Shown here: positions 51,931 through 61,783 of the stretch, one piece after another | Layout of the letters: every line of letters starts with the position of its first letter | Numbering within the stretch: position 1 is the stretch's first letter | Origin: Yersinia enterocolitica | Lineage (GTDB): Bacteria; Pseudomonadota; Gammaproteobacteria; Enterobacterales; Enterobacteriaceae | DNA length: 64,000 nt | Assembly: GCA_002082245.2 (NCBI GenBank) | Contig: NBTC02000002.1 | Span: 2,232,001-2,296,000, forward strand | Direction of reading: 5' to 3' | Translations under genes and position numbers: made by a program | The notes under the pieces: generated by a model | What the model saw: the letters and a program-made list of their open reading frames with translations, nothing else | What the model was told of the DNA's origin: nothing | Database searches by the model: none

Positions 51931-53010
51931 TTACTCTTCCTCTACAGTCCGTGCCGCCAGCACTGAACGCAATTCTTGATGCATGCCACGTAACAAGGTT
52001 TCGGTGCTTTCCCAGTTAATACAGGCATCGGTCACTGAAACCCCGTAGTGCATAGCAGTACGGGGTTGTTCAGATGACTGATTCCCTTCGTGGATGTGGC
52101 TTTCCAACATCACACCGGTGATAGAACGATTACCCGCCTTGATCTGTTCAACCACAGATTCAGCGACGGCAGTCTGGCGACGGTAGTCTTTATTCGAATT
52201 ACCATGACTGCAATCTATCATTAAGGATGGAGTGAGTCCCGCATCCTGCATCTGTTTTTCACACTGAGCGACATCTTGTGCACTGTAGTTAGGGGTTTTG
52301 CCACCACGTAAAATCACATGACCGTGTGGATTGCCCTGGGTTTGCAACAAACAAACCTGACCGGATTGGTTAATTCCCATAAAGCGATGTGGCATAGCCG
52401 CAGCACGCATTGCATTGATTGCGGTGCCCAAACTGCCATCAGTACCATTCTTGAATCCAACTGGCATGGATAAACCAGATGCCATTTCACGGTGAGTTTG
52501 TGATTCAGTGGTACGCGCACCAATTGCTGACCAACTGAACAAATCACCCAGGTATTGCGGGCTATTCGGATCCAGTGCCTCAGTTGCCAACGGCAACCCC
52601 ATACCCACTAAATCCAGCAGTAATCGACGGGCAATATGTAAGCCAGCTTCCACATCGAAAGAGCCATCCATTGCCGGGTCGTTGATAAGGCCTTTCCAAC
52701 CGACAGTAGTTCTTGGTTTTTCAAAATAGACACGCATAACGATATATAAGCTATCACTCAACTCCGCAGAGAGTGTTTTCAAACGACGCGCATAATCCAG
52801 AGCAGCATCCACATCGTGGATCGAACATGGGCCACAAACGACTAATAAACGTGGATCTCGTCCTTGAACAATGTCAGCAATGGTTTTGCGAGCGGATTCA
52901 ATCGCATACTGATCATTGTCGCTCAAAGGAAACTGGTTTTTCAGTTCTTCCGGGGTTATCAGTATTTGTTCAGCACTGATATGGACATTATTGAGCGCAT
53001 CTTTTTGCAT
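51931..53010 (-). CDS. aroF: 3-deoxy-7-phosphoheptulonate synthase, Tyr-sensitive
   Basis: AroF condenses phosphoenolpyruvate and erythrose-4-phosphate, the first step of aromatic biosynthesis, and is feedback-inhibited by tyrosine. The 359-residue protein starts [15 protein letters not shown] as in E. coli AroF and includes [32 protein letters not shown] and [14 protein letters not shown]. An ATG two codons upstream (53016) has better spacing from AGGG (8 bases against 14) and may be the true start. An open frame runs further to 53106. TyrR-box-like sequences overlap the promoter. Confidence 0.95.
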   Translation of the reverse strand: MQKDALNNVHISAEQILITPEELKNQFPLSDNDQYAIESARKTIADIVQGRDPRLLVVCGPCSIHDVDAALDYARRLKTLSAELSDSLYIVMRVYFEKPRTTVGWKGLINDPAMDGSFDVEAGLHIARRLLLDLVGMGLPLATEALDPNSPQYLGDLFSWSAIGARTTESQTHREMASGLSMPVGFKNGTDGSLGTAINAMRAAAMPHRFMGINQSGQVCLLQTQGNPHGHVILRGGKTPNYSAQDVAQCEKQMQDAGLTPSLMIDCSHGNSNKDYRRQTAVAESVVEQIKAGNRSITGVMLESHIHEGNQSSEQPRTAMHYGVSVTDACINWESTETLLRGMHQELRSVLAARTVEEE

Positions 53011-53070
53011 GATCATATTCTTTACCCTATCTCTGTTTAGCGGATGTCGTTTAGCGTATTTATCGTTTGA

Positions 53071-53132
53071 TGGGGTACACAATACCATGGCGTGTAAAGT
53101 TTTCAATCCATATGTGTAAATAAATAATTACC
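53071..53132 (-). promoter_or_regulatory. aroF promoter region with TyrR-box-like sites
   Basis: On the minus strand TTGAAA, a 16-base spacer and TATTGT form a plausible promoter. Read on the plus strand, TGTAAA-N6-AATCCA (53093-53110) and TGTAAA-N6-ATTACC (53115-53132) match the TyrR consensus TGTAAA-N6-TTTACA in the first half fully and in the second half partly. Their starts are 22 bp apart, two helical turns. The first box overlaps the -35, fitting tyrosine repression of aroF-tyrA. Confidence 0.6.
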
Positions 53133-53245
53133 ACACTTTTACCGCCCTATTTCTGTCCGACTTTTGCGGTAAGTCGCAGTTTCCGCAGATGGTCCCAACC
53201 TCCCTCGGAGGCCATGATAGAATGCGGAAAATTTGTGGAGGCTGT

Positions 53246-53962
53246 ATGTTAAGAGTCATCATCGTCGACGATGAGCAACCTGCGCGTGAAGATTTACGCG
53301 AAAGACTAAGTGAAGAACACGATATTGAGATCGTCGCCGAATGCAGTAATGCACTGGAAGCAATCCCTGCAATCCAGCGCTTACAGCCCGACGTGGTGTT
53401 TCTCGACATCCAAATGCCAAGAATTAATGGCCTGGAATTGGCATCAATGTTGAATCCAGAAAACATGCCACACATCGTGTTTGTTACCGCTTACGATGAA
53501 TATGCTATCCGTGCATTTGAAGAGCACGCCTTTGACTATCTGTTAAAACCACTCGATTATCAACGGCTGGCAAAAACGCTAATACGCTTAAGACGCGGCC
53601 TTACCGTAAATAATAATTTACATAAAATCACTGAACCCATGCTGCGGCATATCCCCTGTTCCGGTCATAACCGTATTTTTTTGCTGAAAATTGAAGAAGT
53701 AGAATATCTAAGCTCTGAGCTTAGCGGGGTGCATGTCGTCGGGACAGTGCAATCAGGCTATACCCAGTTGTCACTCAAAACACTCGAAGAAAAAACACCA
53801 TTTATCCGCTGCCACCGTCAATATATGGTGAATACTGAACAACTGGGAGAAATTCAACTGATGGATAACGGCTCAGCCGAAGTGATTACCCGTAGCGGTA
53901 GGCATATCCCGGTGAGTCGCCGCTACTTAAAATCACTGAAGGAGAAATTAGGTATTAGTTGA
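53246..53962 (+). CDS. btsR: LytTR response regulator BtsR (YehT-like)
   Basis: This DNA-binding response regulator has 238 residues from the ATG at 53246, which follows GGAGG by five bases; the frame is open back to 53189. The receiver domain (1-120) has acidic residues D8 and D9, phospho-acceptor D54 in VVFLDIQMP, and KPLDY. The LytTR DNA-binding domain (about 137-238) includes FIRCHRQYMVN and PVSRRYLKSLKEKLG. In E. coli BtsS/BtsR senses pyruvate and controls the pyruvate transporter BtsT. Here no histidine kinase gene adjoins it on either side, so its partner must be elsewhere. Confidence 0.9.
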   Translation: MLRVIIVDDEQPAREDLRERLSEEHDIEIVAECSNALEAIPAIQRLQPDVVFLDIQMPRINGLELASMLNPENMPHIVFVTAYDEYAIRAFEEHAFDYLLKPLDYQRLAKTLIRLRRGLTVNNNLHKITEPMLRHIPCSGHNRIFLLKIEEVEYLSSELSGVHVVGTVQSGYTQLSLKTLEEKTPFIRCHRQYMVNTEQLGEIQLMDNGSAEVITRSGRHIPVSRRYLKSLKEKLGIS

Positions 53963-54435
53963 GAGATGTGGCAGTTAAAAATCACAGAAAATTCCCCGAC
54001 CGATTGTACGCTTTATCAATGCATGCCAATCATTAACAGCATGGCGGTGCCAACGCAAAAGGAAAACCGCCCTCAAGTTATGATCCAATTGATAATATTA
54101 ATGTGTTAAAACGGGAAATAATAAGTGTTATTAGAAAATTAACACATTAATTGAATACAATATTTATACATTATTTTCACAATCAGACCATATATCCCAT
54201 AATTCCCTCCTCACGCCACTTTAATTAATTAGAAAAGTCTGGGCTGATATAAAAATAGAGGCAGATCTCAGATTTAATTAATTACATAACTAAACAATAC
54301 TCCCTTGATATTAGCCAAGTTTTAATCAATACAATCTGTGCTCTGATAGAGAAAGTCGAGTAAGAGCCATGCTCATTGCTTAAAACCAGCAAATACCTAA
54401 CCGAATTTCATTCATGTTGGAAGCAAGGGAACGTT
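53963..54435. other. AT-rich intergenic region upstream of dcuB
   Basis: About 470 bp without a gene. The only feature I can propose is an FNR-like site at 54305-54318. The central part (54080-54300) is AT-rich with no clear repeats. Confidence 0.5.
54305..54318. promoter_or_regulatory. FNR-like site upstream of dcuB
   Basis: TTGAT-ATTA-GCCAA matches the FNR consensus TTGAT-N4-ATCAA at 8 of 10 positions. If centred at -41.5 the start would be near 54353, and CTGATAG at about 54343-54349 could be the -10. FNR activation of dcuB is known in E. coli; here it is inferred. Confidence 0.45.
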
Positions 54436-55779
54436 ATGATAACACTACAATTTATAATTATAATTATATGTCTACTACTGGGGACACGCTACGGAGGTAT
54501 GGGGCTGGGGTTAATAAGTGGTATCGGCTTATTTATTCTAACCTTTATCTTTGGGCTTGAACCAGGGAAACCACCAGTAGATGTCATGCTCACCATATTA
54601 GCTGTTATTGGTTGTGCATCTGTATTACAAACTGCCGGTGGATTAAATGTAATGATGCAATTTGCCGAGCGCTTATTACGTCGGCACCCTCAGCATATTA
54701 CGCTACTAGCTCCATTTACAACCTGGTCATTAACCTTTTTATGTGGCACCGGGCACGTTGTTTATACCATGTTCCCGATTATTTCTGATATTGCCATTAA
54801 GAAAAGTATTCGCCCGGAACGACCAATGGCTGTTGCATCCGTTGCTTCACAAATGGCTATTACCGCCTCACCCGTATCGGTAGCTGTCGTATCATTAGTA
54901 TCAATTATTGGTGCCAACCACGGTATCGGCCATGCTTACAGCATTCTGGAGATTCTGGCCGTATCAGTCCCAGCCTCTTTAGTTGGGGTACTAATGGCAG
55001 CCTTGTGGAGTCTGCGTCGTGGTAAAGACCTGGATAAAGACCCTGATTTTCAAGAGAGAATTAAAGATCCAGAGCAACGCTCCTTTATCTATGGTTCAAC
55101 AGATACATTATTGAATCAGGTTTTCCCGAAACAAGCCTACTGGTCTACCTGGATATTCTTCGCAGCTATCGCAATAGTGGTATTACTGGGCGCTTTTGCT
55201 GATCTGCGACCAGCCTTTGAAGTTAAGGGCAAATTGCAGTCACTGTCAATGAACCTGGTTATTCAGATGATGATGCTGATAGCTGGTGCGGTTATATTGA
55301 TGGGCTGTAAAGTTAAACCCAGTGATATCTCTAACGGTGCCGTATTTAAAGCTGGCATGGTTGCTATCTTCTCGGTATTCGGTGTTGCCTGGATGAGTGA
55401 TACCTTCTTCCAAGCCCATATGGGTGATTTGAAACTGGTATTGGAAGATGTCGTGAAAAGTAAGCCTTGGACTTATGCCATTGTTCTGTTCTTGGTTTCC
55501 AAACTGGTAAACAGCCAAGCGGCAGCATTAGCCGCCATCGCACCAATGGGCCTGCAACTTGGTGTTGATCCTAAAATGTTGATTGCCTTCTTCCCTGCAG
55601 CTTATGGCTACTTTGTTCTGCCAACTTATCCAAGCGACCTTGCTTGCATCGGTTTTGACCGTTCAGGTACCACCAAGATTGGTAAATTTATCATTAACCA
55701 TAGTTTTATCATCCCAGGTCTTATCGGTGTTATTAGCTCGTGTATCACCGGTTACCTACTGGTAACGACCTTTATGTAA
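54436..55779 (+). CDS. dcuB: Anaerobic C4-dicarboxylate transporter DcuB
   Basis: DcuB exchanges fumarate or malate for succinate during fumarate respiration. I chose the ATG at 54436 (MITLQFIIIIICLLLG), preceded by AAGGGA and giving 447 residues, against 446 in E. coli DcuB. The protein has about 10-12 membrane segments. Family stretches include GLEPGKPPVDVML, LCGTGHVVYT, KKSIRPERPMA, ITASPVSVAVVSLV and the highly conserved PTYPSDLACIGFDRSGTT. A frame start at 54376 adds an unconserved N terminus. Confidence 0.93.
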   Translation: MITLQFIIIIICLLLGTRYGGMGLGLISGIGLFILTFIFGLEPGKPPVDVMLTILAVIGCASVLQTAGGLNVMMQFAERLLRRHPQHITLLAPFTTWSLTFLCGTGHVVYTMFPIISDIAIKKSIRPERPMAVASVASQMAITASPVSVAVVSLVSIIGANHGIGHAYSILEILAVSVPASLVGVLMAALWSLRRGKDLDKDPDFQERIKDPEQRSFIYGSTDTLLNQVFPKQAYWSTWIFFAAIAIVVLLGAFADLRPAFEVKGKLQSLSMNLVIQMMMLIAGAVILMGCKVKPSDISNGAVFKAGMVAIFSVFGVAWMSDTFFQAHMGDLKLVLEDVVKSKPWTYAIVLFLVSKLVNSQAAALAAIAPMGLQLGVDPKMLIAFFPAAYGYFVLPTYPSDLACIGFDRSGTTKIGKFIINHSFIIPGLIGVISSCITGYLLVTTFM

Positions 55780-55804
55780 TTACTCGGTATACAGATGATA
55801 TGCA

Positions 55805-55842
55805 AAGAGGCCAGTCCATTGTGAACTGGCCTCTTTAATTTT
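55805..55842 (+). terminator. Terminator after dcuB
   Basis: AAGAGGCCAGT and ACTGGCCTCTTT form an 11-bp stem around TCCATTGTGA-type loop bases, then TAATTTT. Confidence 0.8.
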
Positions 55843-56071
55843 GTGGCATAAGAATTTCATGCTGTGAACAAAATATCTGTTTTTATTATTTTATTACTCA
55901 CAGTAAAAAGTTGATACACTCTTTTTATTACATTTTAAGAATTAACTCATCGGAAAAACCTTCTTATTATAATTAATTATTCAATCCGAAATATCTTCTG
56001 ATTTAGTTGGATCACAACTGCTACAATGCGGGCCGCAGCACAAAAATCATTTTTTTCACCATGGGCCTATT

Positions 56072-56839
56072 ATGTTTTCTTTGCGTCATACCAGGGCGTT
56101 GCCGTTTTATCTCAGCGCAATCGCTTTATCCCTCATCAGCACTTCAGTTCTTGCTGATGGGACTGTTTTTACTGCCTTAGATGATCCAGCTACAGCCAAG
56201 AAGAGCTTTGATGGTACTGTCGAGGCTGGCTATACCGCACAATCAGGTAATACCACTAACTCAACGTTGACCGCTAACTCAACGTTAACCTGGTTCCAAC
56301 CTAACACCGCCTATAGTTTGTGGGGAGCCGCACGTAATACCAGCGCTAACAATCAACGCTCTTCCGAACGTTACCAGCTAGGCGGGCGTACCCGCTATAA
56401 TCTGACTGACAGTAACTACCTGTTCGGGCAAGCCAGTTGGCTGAATGATCGCTACAACGGTTTTGATTCCCGGTCGGTATTAACTACCGGTTATGGCCGC
56501 CAGATTATGACCACACCGTTGCACAACCTACGGGTGGAATTTGGTCCCGGTGTTCGCCACGATGAATTTTATGGTGGTGGTCGAGCCACTAAAGCATTGG
56601 CTTATGGCGGTGCGAACTATACCTATCAACTAACTGATAATACGGTGTTTAGCGAAGGGGTTTCCGCATTAGCGAACGAAGAAACTACACTGAACTCTGA
56701 AACTGCGTTAAATGTTGCCATCAATAAAAGTTTCGCACTGCGCCTGGCTTATGTTGTGACTTATAACACTAAGCCACCTGCCAGCGCGCCTAAAAATACT
56801 GATACCACAACATCAATAACTCTGGTTTACGGCCTGTAA
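56072..56839 (+). CDS. ydiY: YdiY-family outer-membrane protein (DUF481)
   Basis: This 255-residue protein is similar to E. coli YdiY, a DUF481 beta-barrel-like outer-membrane protein of unknown function; relatives are called salt-induced outer membrane proteins. A signal peptide ends near SVLADG (residues 25-30). The mature part is rich in alternating residues and aromatics (GYTAQSGNTTNSTLTANSTL; RTRYNLTDSNYLFGQASWL) and ends in the barrel-like SITLVYGL. It appears to be a single-gene unit. Confidence 0.85.
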   Translation: MFSLRHTRALPFYLSAIALSLISTSVLADGTVFTALDDPATAKKSFDGTVEAGYTAQSGNTTNSTLTANSTLTWFQPNTAYSLWGAARNTSANNQRSSERYQLGGRTRYNLTDSNYLFGQASWLNDRYNGFDSRSVLTTGYGRQIMTTPLHNLRVEFGPGVRHDEFYGGGRATKALAYGGANYTYQLTDNTVFSEGVSALANEETTLNSETALNVAINKSFALRLAYVVTYNTKPPASAPKNTDTTTSITLVYGL

Positions 56840-56855
56840 TCATCTATTAGTCTCT

Positions 56856-56880
56856 TTAGCGTGGTGTGATGCCACGCTAA
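56856..56880. terminator. Hairpin after ydiY
   Basis: TTAGCGTGG-tgtgatg-CCACGCTAA is a perfect 9-bp stem 17 bp past ydiY. It lacks a T-run. Confidence 0.45.
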
Positions 56881-56949
56881 TTATCTCAGTTCGCCTTCCC
56901 CCACTTATCGCGCTGAAATCTCTGTCGTTTTTTTGTCATCATTGAAATA

Positions 56950-56984
56950 AAAAAAGGGGTCAGCCGATGGCTAACCCCTTCATA
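56950..56984 (-). terminator. Terminator of the rpsP-rimM-trmD-rplS operon
   Basis: On the minus strand AAGGGGTTAGCC-atc-GGCTGACCCCTT is followed by TTTTTATTT, about 35 bp past rplS. Confidence 0.85.
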
Positions 56985-57018
56985 ACTATTAACTTTTGGA
57001 TGCAGCGCTAGCTGTATC

Positions 57019-57381
<363 letters not shown>

Positions 57382-57446
57382 CTAGGTAAACTGATATATC
57401 AGGAAGTTGGCACGCGGCACAACACTCCTTTCATAGTTCTGTTGCT

Positions 57447-58187
57447 TCAGGGCTTGTGTTCCCGTTGGAACTCAGCCAGCAACACCATTTGCTCGTCAGT
57501 CAGAGCTAGGCTTTCTAGAAGTTCAGGTCTTCTAAGCCAGGTACGGCCCAGCGACTGCTTTAAGCGCCAGCGACGAATCTCGGCATGGTTGCCCGACAGT
57601 AATACTGGCGGAACTTCCATCCCTTCTAACACCTCAGGACGAGTGTAGTGTGGGCAATCCAGCAATCCATCAACAAAGGAATCTTCCTCTGCTGAAGCCT
57701 GATGACCTAGCACTCCCGGGATAAAGCGGGATACTGAATCTATCAGAGCCATTGCCGGCAGCTCTCCACCGCTGAGAACGTAATCACCAATTGACCATTC
57801 TTCATCAATTTCGGTTTTCAGTACGCGCTCATCAACACCTTCGTACCGACCACATACCAGAATCATCTTCTGATTGGTAGCCAATTCGCAAACACCCTGT
57901 TGGTCCAGTTTGCGCCCTTGAGGTGACAGATAAATCACCTTTGCTCCCTCGCCTGCCGCTGCTTTTGCTGCATGAATGGCTTCCCTTAGCGGTTGCACCA
58001 TCATCAGCATTCCCGGGCCACCGCCGTATGGGCGGTCATCCACGGTACGATGCCGATCGTAGGTAAAGTCACGAGGACTCCAACACTGCACGCTCAGCAG
58101 GCCATTTTTTACTGCCCGGCCAGTTACCCCGTAATCGGTTATTGCGCGGAACATCTCGGGAAACAGGCTAATAACACCGATCCACAT
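57447..58187 (-). CDS. trmD: tRNA (guanine-N1-)-methyltransferase
   Basis: TrmD makes m1G37 in tRNAs reading CUN, CCN and CGG codons, preventing frameshifts; it is an essential SPOUT enzyme. I chose the ATG at 58187 ([13 protein letters not shown]), giving 246 residues; an in-frame extension to 58244 overlaps rimM and is unlikely. Motifs: [30 protein letters not shown] and [16 protein letters not shown] (the knot). E. coli TrmD is 255 residues, so the C terminus is slightly shorter. Confidence 0.97.
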   Translation of the reverse strand: MWIGVISLFPEMFRAITDYGVTGRAVKNGLLSVQCWSPRDFTYDRHRTVDDRPYGGGPGMLMMVQPLREAIHAAKAAAGEGAKVIYLSPQGRKLDQQGVCELATNQKMILVCGRYEGVDERVLKTEIDEEWSIGDYVLSGGELPAMALIDSVSRFIPGVLGHQASAEEDSFVDGLLDCPHYTRPEVLEGMEVPPVLLSGNHAEIRRWRLKQSLGRTWLRRPELLESLALTDEQMVLLAEFQREHKP

Positions 58188-58225
58188 CGTTTTGTTCCAC
58201 TCACTTTTGCCGTTTAATTCGGAGG

Positions 58226-58774
58226 TCAAAAACCAGGATCCCAATCTACCTCAACACGTTGAGCAGTGAGATCGACTTTCTTGATAACCTGCCCATGAAG
58301 AAACGGGACCAACCGCTCCTTCATACCGAATGCATCTTTCAGGTTTGCCTTCACTACCATCACATCGTTAGAACCGGTTTCCATCATATCGATGATTTTA
58401 CCCAGTTCGTAACCCGTGGTTGTTACTACCTGACAGCCCATAAGGTCTTTCCAGTAGTAATCATCCTCTTCTAGTGCGGGTAGTTGCTTGGAATCTACGA
58501 TAATTTCGCAATTAGTCAGTAAATTCGCGGCATCCCGATCGTCAACACCTTTAACTTTGATGATCAGATCTTGACTGTGGCGCTTCCAGTCTTCCAACTC
58601 GACATGCTGCCACTTACCGGCCTGCTGGATAAACCACGGCTGGTAATCAAAAATGCTTTCGGCGTTTTCGGTGGATGAAAATACTCTGAGCCAACCGCGA
58701 ATGCCGTAAGTTGAACCCATTTTACCGAGTACAATCGGCTGATCGGGAACCACTGGATTGAGTTGCTTGCTCAT
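58226..58774 (-). CDS. rimM: Ribosome maturation factor RimM
   Basis: RimM helps 30S head assembly and binds S19. The 182-residue protein begins [18 protein letters not shown] from the ATG at 58774, the E. coli length, with GGTGG upstream. It has a RimM N domain (about 15-95, [19 protein letters not shown]) and a PRC-barrel domain (about 100-180, [27 protein letters not shown]). Confidence 0.97.
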   Translation of the reverse strand: MSKQLNPVVPDQPIVLGKMGSTYGIRGWLRVFSSTENAESIFDYQPWFIQQAGKWQHVELEDWKRHSQDLIIKVKGVDDRDAANLLTNCEIIVDSKQLPALEEDDYYWKDLMGCQVVTTTGYELGKIIDMMETGSNDVMVVKANLKDAFGMKERLVPFLHGQVIKKVDLTAQRVEVDWDPGF

Positions 58775-58795
58775 AATAACCACCACCGCGACAGA

Positions 58796-59044
58796 TTAAG
58801 CTGCTTTCTTAGCGTCTTTGATCAGCGCAGATACGCGATCAGAAACTGTTGCACCCAGGCCAACCCAATGTTCGATACGGTCCAGGTCCAAACGCAGAGC
58901 TTCAGCCTGACCAGCTGCGATCGGGTTAAAGAAGCCTACACGTTCGATAAAACGACCGTCACGAGCATTACGGCTGTCGGTCACTACTACTTGATAGAAC
59001 GGACGCTTTTTAGCGCCGCCACGAGCCAAACGAATTGTTACCAT
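58796..59044 (-). CDS. rpsP: 30S ribosomal protein S16
   Basis: S16 is an early-binding 30S protein. The chosen ATG at 59044 ([20 protein letters not shown]) gives the standard 82 residues, with AGAGGA upstream; the longer open frame to 59131 runs through the leader hairpin and is not real. First gene of the rpsP-rimM-trmD-rplS operon. Confidence 0.98.
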   Translation of the reverse strand: MVTIRLARGGAKKRPFYQVVVTDSRNARDGRFIERVGFFNPIAAGQAEALRLDLDRIEHWVGLGATVSDRVSALIKDAKKAA

Positions 59045-59067
59045 AACATCCTCTTTAGTTAATAAAA

Positions 59068-59101
59068 CAACTGGACCCCATCGGGGAACGGGGTCCAGTT
59101 G
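59068..59101 (-). promoter_or_regulatory. Perfect 12-bp hairpin in the rpsP leader
   Basis: CAACTGGACCCC (59068-59079) and its exact complement (59090-59101) flank a 10-base loop. On the minus strand the stem is followed by TTTTATT and the rpsP start lies 23 bp further. It could be an attenuator, a weak terminator or an mRNA-stability structure. Confidence 0.6.
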
Positions 59102-59264
59102 CAATATAAAAAGCCCGAAAATTTTACTCATTTTGGCGCAAAAAGCAATCTAAAGCGTAGATTCCTGTGCGCTAGTTTTGGAATGAGTACAGTTTTCTTC
59201 GTTTACCGCCGTTTTCAGCGGGAAATCATTACTCATCTCACACGGTTAACACCACTGCGTGAAA

Positions 59265-59390
59265 TATACCCTTCGTACTTGAAACCACAGGGTTGTTGGC
59301 TGCGCGCACTAACCCGAATCATTTACTTGAGTAAGTTCATCGTGATTAGTTTACTGGCCGCCTACCTGAAACCCCAATCACTTTGGGTAT
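59265..59390. repeat. ERIC element between ffh and rpsP
   Basis: 126 bp bounded by TATACCC and GGGTAT, with AATCATTTACTTGAGTAAGT at the centre. Its length and core are those of the 127-bp ERIC (enterobacterial repetitive intergenic consensus) family. It ends 5 bp from the ffh stop codon. Confidence 0.75.
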
Positions 59391-59395
59391 GACGT

Positions 59396-60757
59396 TTAGC
59401 GGCCTGGGAAACCCGGTGGCATCATACCCTTCATGCCACGCATCATTTTAGCCAAGCCACCATTCTTCATTTTCTTCATCATGCGCTGCATTTCATCAAA
59501 CTGCTTAAGTAAGCGGTTAACATCCTGTACCTGCACGCCAGAACCAGTAGCAATACGGCGCTTACGCGAGCCTTTGATGATCTCTGGTTTAGCACGTTCT
59601 TTCAGCGTCATCGAATTGATGATGGCCTCCATACGTACCGTCACCTTATCGTCCATCTGCGATTTCACGTTTTCTGGCAACTGACCGGCACCCGGCATTT
59701 TACTCAACATGCTGGCCATACCGCCCATATTGCGCATTTGCTTCAACTGATCAAGGAAGTCGTTGAGATCGAAACCATCACCTTTTTTCAGCTTGGTGGC
59801 TAGTTTCTCCGCCTGTGCACGGTCAACTTTGCTTTCGATATCTTCAATCAGCGACAGCACGTCGCCCATCCCCAGAATGCGTGAAGCCACGCGATCCGGG
59901 TGGAATGGTTCCAGTGCGTCGGACTTTTCACCCACGCCCAAGAATTTAATCGGCTTGCCGGTAATATGGCGGATAGACAGAGCCGCACCACCACGAGCAT
60001 CACCATCAACTTTGGTCAGCACCACACCCGTGAGCGGCAACGCTTCGTTGAATGCTTTCGCCGTGTTTGCAGCATCCTGACCGGTCATTGCATCGACGAC
60101 AAACAAGGTTTCAACCGGATTAATCGCGGCATGAATCTGTTTGATCTCGTCCATCATCGCTTCATCGACGTGCAAGCGACCGGCGGTATCGACAATCAGA
60201 ACATCATAAAACTTAAGTTTTGCCTGTTGCAGGGCACGATTAACAATATCAATCGGCTTTTCTTGTACATCAGACGGGAAGAAATCAATATCAACACCCT
60301 GGGCCAGCGTCTCCAACTGTTTGATCGCCGCAGGGCGATACACGTCGGCAGACACAACCAGCACTTTTTTCTTCTGTTTCTCTTTAAGGAACTTACCCAG
60401 TTTGGCCACACTGGTGGTTTTACCCGCCCCTTGCAGACCGGCCATTAACACCACTGCTGGCGGTTGAGCTGCCAGATTCAGTTCGTTATTGACCTCACCC
60501 ATGGCGGTGATAAGTTCATTTTTAACTATTTTGACGAATTCTTGGCCTGGTGTGAGGCTTTTATTCACCTCATGCCCGACAGCACGCTCTTTTACCCGGT
60601 TGATAAAGTCACGAACCACCGGCAGGGCTACGTCAGCTTCCAGTAACGCCATGCGCACTTCACGCAGCGTTTCTTTAATATTTTCTTCTGTCAGCCGGCC
60701 ACGGCCGCTGATATTGCGCAGTGTGCGCGACAATCGATCAGTTAAGTTCTCAAACAT
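59396..60757 (-). CDS. ffh: Signal recognition particle protein Ffh
   Basis: Ffh, with 4.5S RNA, binds signal sequences of nascent membrane proteins and delivers them to FtsY. The 453-residue protein has an N domain (1-95), then a GTPase G domain with P-loop GLQGAGKTTSVAKL (107-120), VDTAGRLHVDEAMM and TKVDGDARGGAAL. A methionine-rich M domain follows (about 325-453) for RNA and signal binding. Divergent from ypjD. Confidence 0.98.
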   Translation of the reverse strand: MFENLTDRLSRTLRNISGRGRLTEENIKETLREVRMALLEADVALPVVRDFINRVKERAVGHEVNKSLTPGQEFVKIVKNELITAMGEVNNELNLAAQPPAVVLMAGLQGAGKTTSVAKLGKFLKEKQKKKVLVVSADVYRPAAIKQLETLAQGVDIDFFPSDVQEKPIDIVNRALQQAKLKFYDVLIVDTAGRLHVDEAMMDEIKQIHAAINPVETLFVVDAMTGQDAANTAKAFNEALPLTGVVLTKVDGDARGGAALSIRHITGKPIKFLGVGEKSDALEPFHPDRVASRILGMGDVLSLIEDIESKVDRAQAEKLATKLKKGDGFDLNDFLDQLKQMRNMGGMASMLSKMPGAGQLPENVKSQMDDKVTVRMEAIINSMTLKERAKPEIIKGSRKRRIATGSGVQVQDVNRLLKQFDEMQRMMKKMKNGGLAKMMRGMKGMMPPGFPGR

Positions 60758-60855
60758 TGTCTCATACTCAACGTGGAAACAGGCCGCTCTGGCGACACAA
60801 TGGGGGGATTATAACACGAAGCTTAAACGATCTCTGCTCTCACGTCGGAGAACGG

Positions 60856-60884
60856 TTGGAGAGGAACGCGCTCAACGCTATACT
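60856..60884 (+). promoter_or_regulatory. ypjD promoter
   Basis: TTGGAG is followed after exactly 17 bases by TATACT, about 38 bp before the ypjD start. This is a good sigma-70 match. Confidence 0.55.
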
Positions 60885-60922
60885 GGCTATCTAATTCACT
60901 TAGCCGATGCTCATATACCGCT

Positions 60923-61714
60923 ATGCCCGTGTTCTCCATTTTGGCTTTGATCGCTTATTTGCTCAGCCTGGGCCTGATTGTCCCAAGCTTGGTGCAGAAA
61001 AATAGTGCTTACCGGCGGTTAGCGCTGGTTTCAGCCGTCGTGGCTCTAGTGTGCCATGCTATTGCTCTGAAGCATCAGATTTTTGATGTCGGTGGGGGCC
61101 AAAACCTCACTTTATTGAATATTGGCTCCATCGTGGGGTTGATGATCTGCACTATCATGACTATCGTCGCCTCACGGGGGCGCGGTTGGTTCTTGCTGCC
61201 GATTGTCTATAGCTTCGCCATGATCAACCTGGCCCTTGCCAGTTTGCTACCGGGCGAGTTTATTACTCATCTGGAAACCAGCCCCACCATATTCGTTCAC
61301 ATTGGGTTGGCGCTTTTTGCTTACGCGACACTTATTATCGCAGCGTTATATGCATTACAACTGGCTTGGCTCGATTATCAGTTAAAGAATAAAAAACTGA
61401 CATTTAATGCAGACATGCCACCATTAATGAGTATTGAGCGTAAAATGTTCCATATCACCCAAATTGGGGTGGTATTACTGACACTGACGCTGTGTACTGG
61501 TTTACTTTATATGGACAACATATTTAGTAAAGAAAACGTCCATAAAGCGGTGTTATCGATCATGGCCTGGTTTGTCTATATTGTTCTATTATGGGGCCAT
61601 TACCATGAAGGCTGGCGTGGGCGTAGAGTGATTTGGTTCAGCTTCGCTGGTGCATTTCTACTTACGCTGGCCTATTTTGGCAGCCGCTTGGTGCAGGAAA
61701 TTATAGTTCCTTAA
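60923..61714 (+). CDS. ypjD: Inner-membrane protein YpjD (cytochrome c assembly/HemX-like family)
   Basis: This 263-residue polytopic membrane protein with about eight hydrophobic segments is homologous to the CcsA/HemX group (SFVHIGLALFAYATLIIAAL-like region and a His-containing LLWGHYHEGWRGRR near the end). In E. coli it sits beside ffh with the neighbouring yfjD, as here, and the pair has been linked to magnesium/cobalt handling. Its biochemical role is not clear from the sequence. Confidence 0.85.
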   Translation: MPVFSILALIAYLLSLGLIVPSLVQKNSAYRRLALVSAVVALVCHAIALKHQIFDVGGGQNLTLLNIGSIVGLMICTIMTIVASRGRGWFLLPIVYSFAMINLALASLLPGEFITHLETSPTIFVHIGLALFAYATLIIAALYALQLAWLDYQLKNKKLTFNADMPPLMSIERKMFHITQIGVVLLTLTLCTGLLYMDNIFSKENVHKAVLSIMAWFVYIVLLWGHYHEGWRGRRVIWFSFAGAFLLTLAYFGSRLVQEIIVP

Positions 61715-61783
61715 TCATCCTCTCCATCATCAGCGTATGGATCAGTTGAACTGACAGAGCCACCATCGCCATTAAGGAATACA

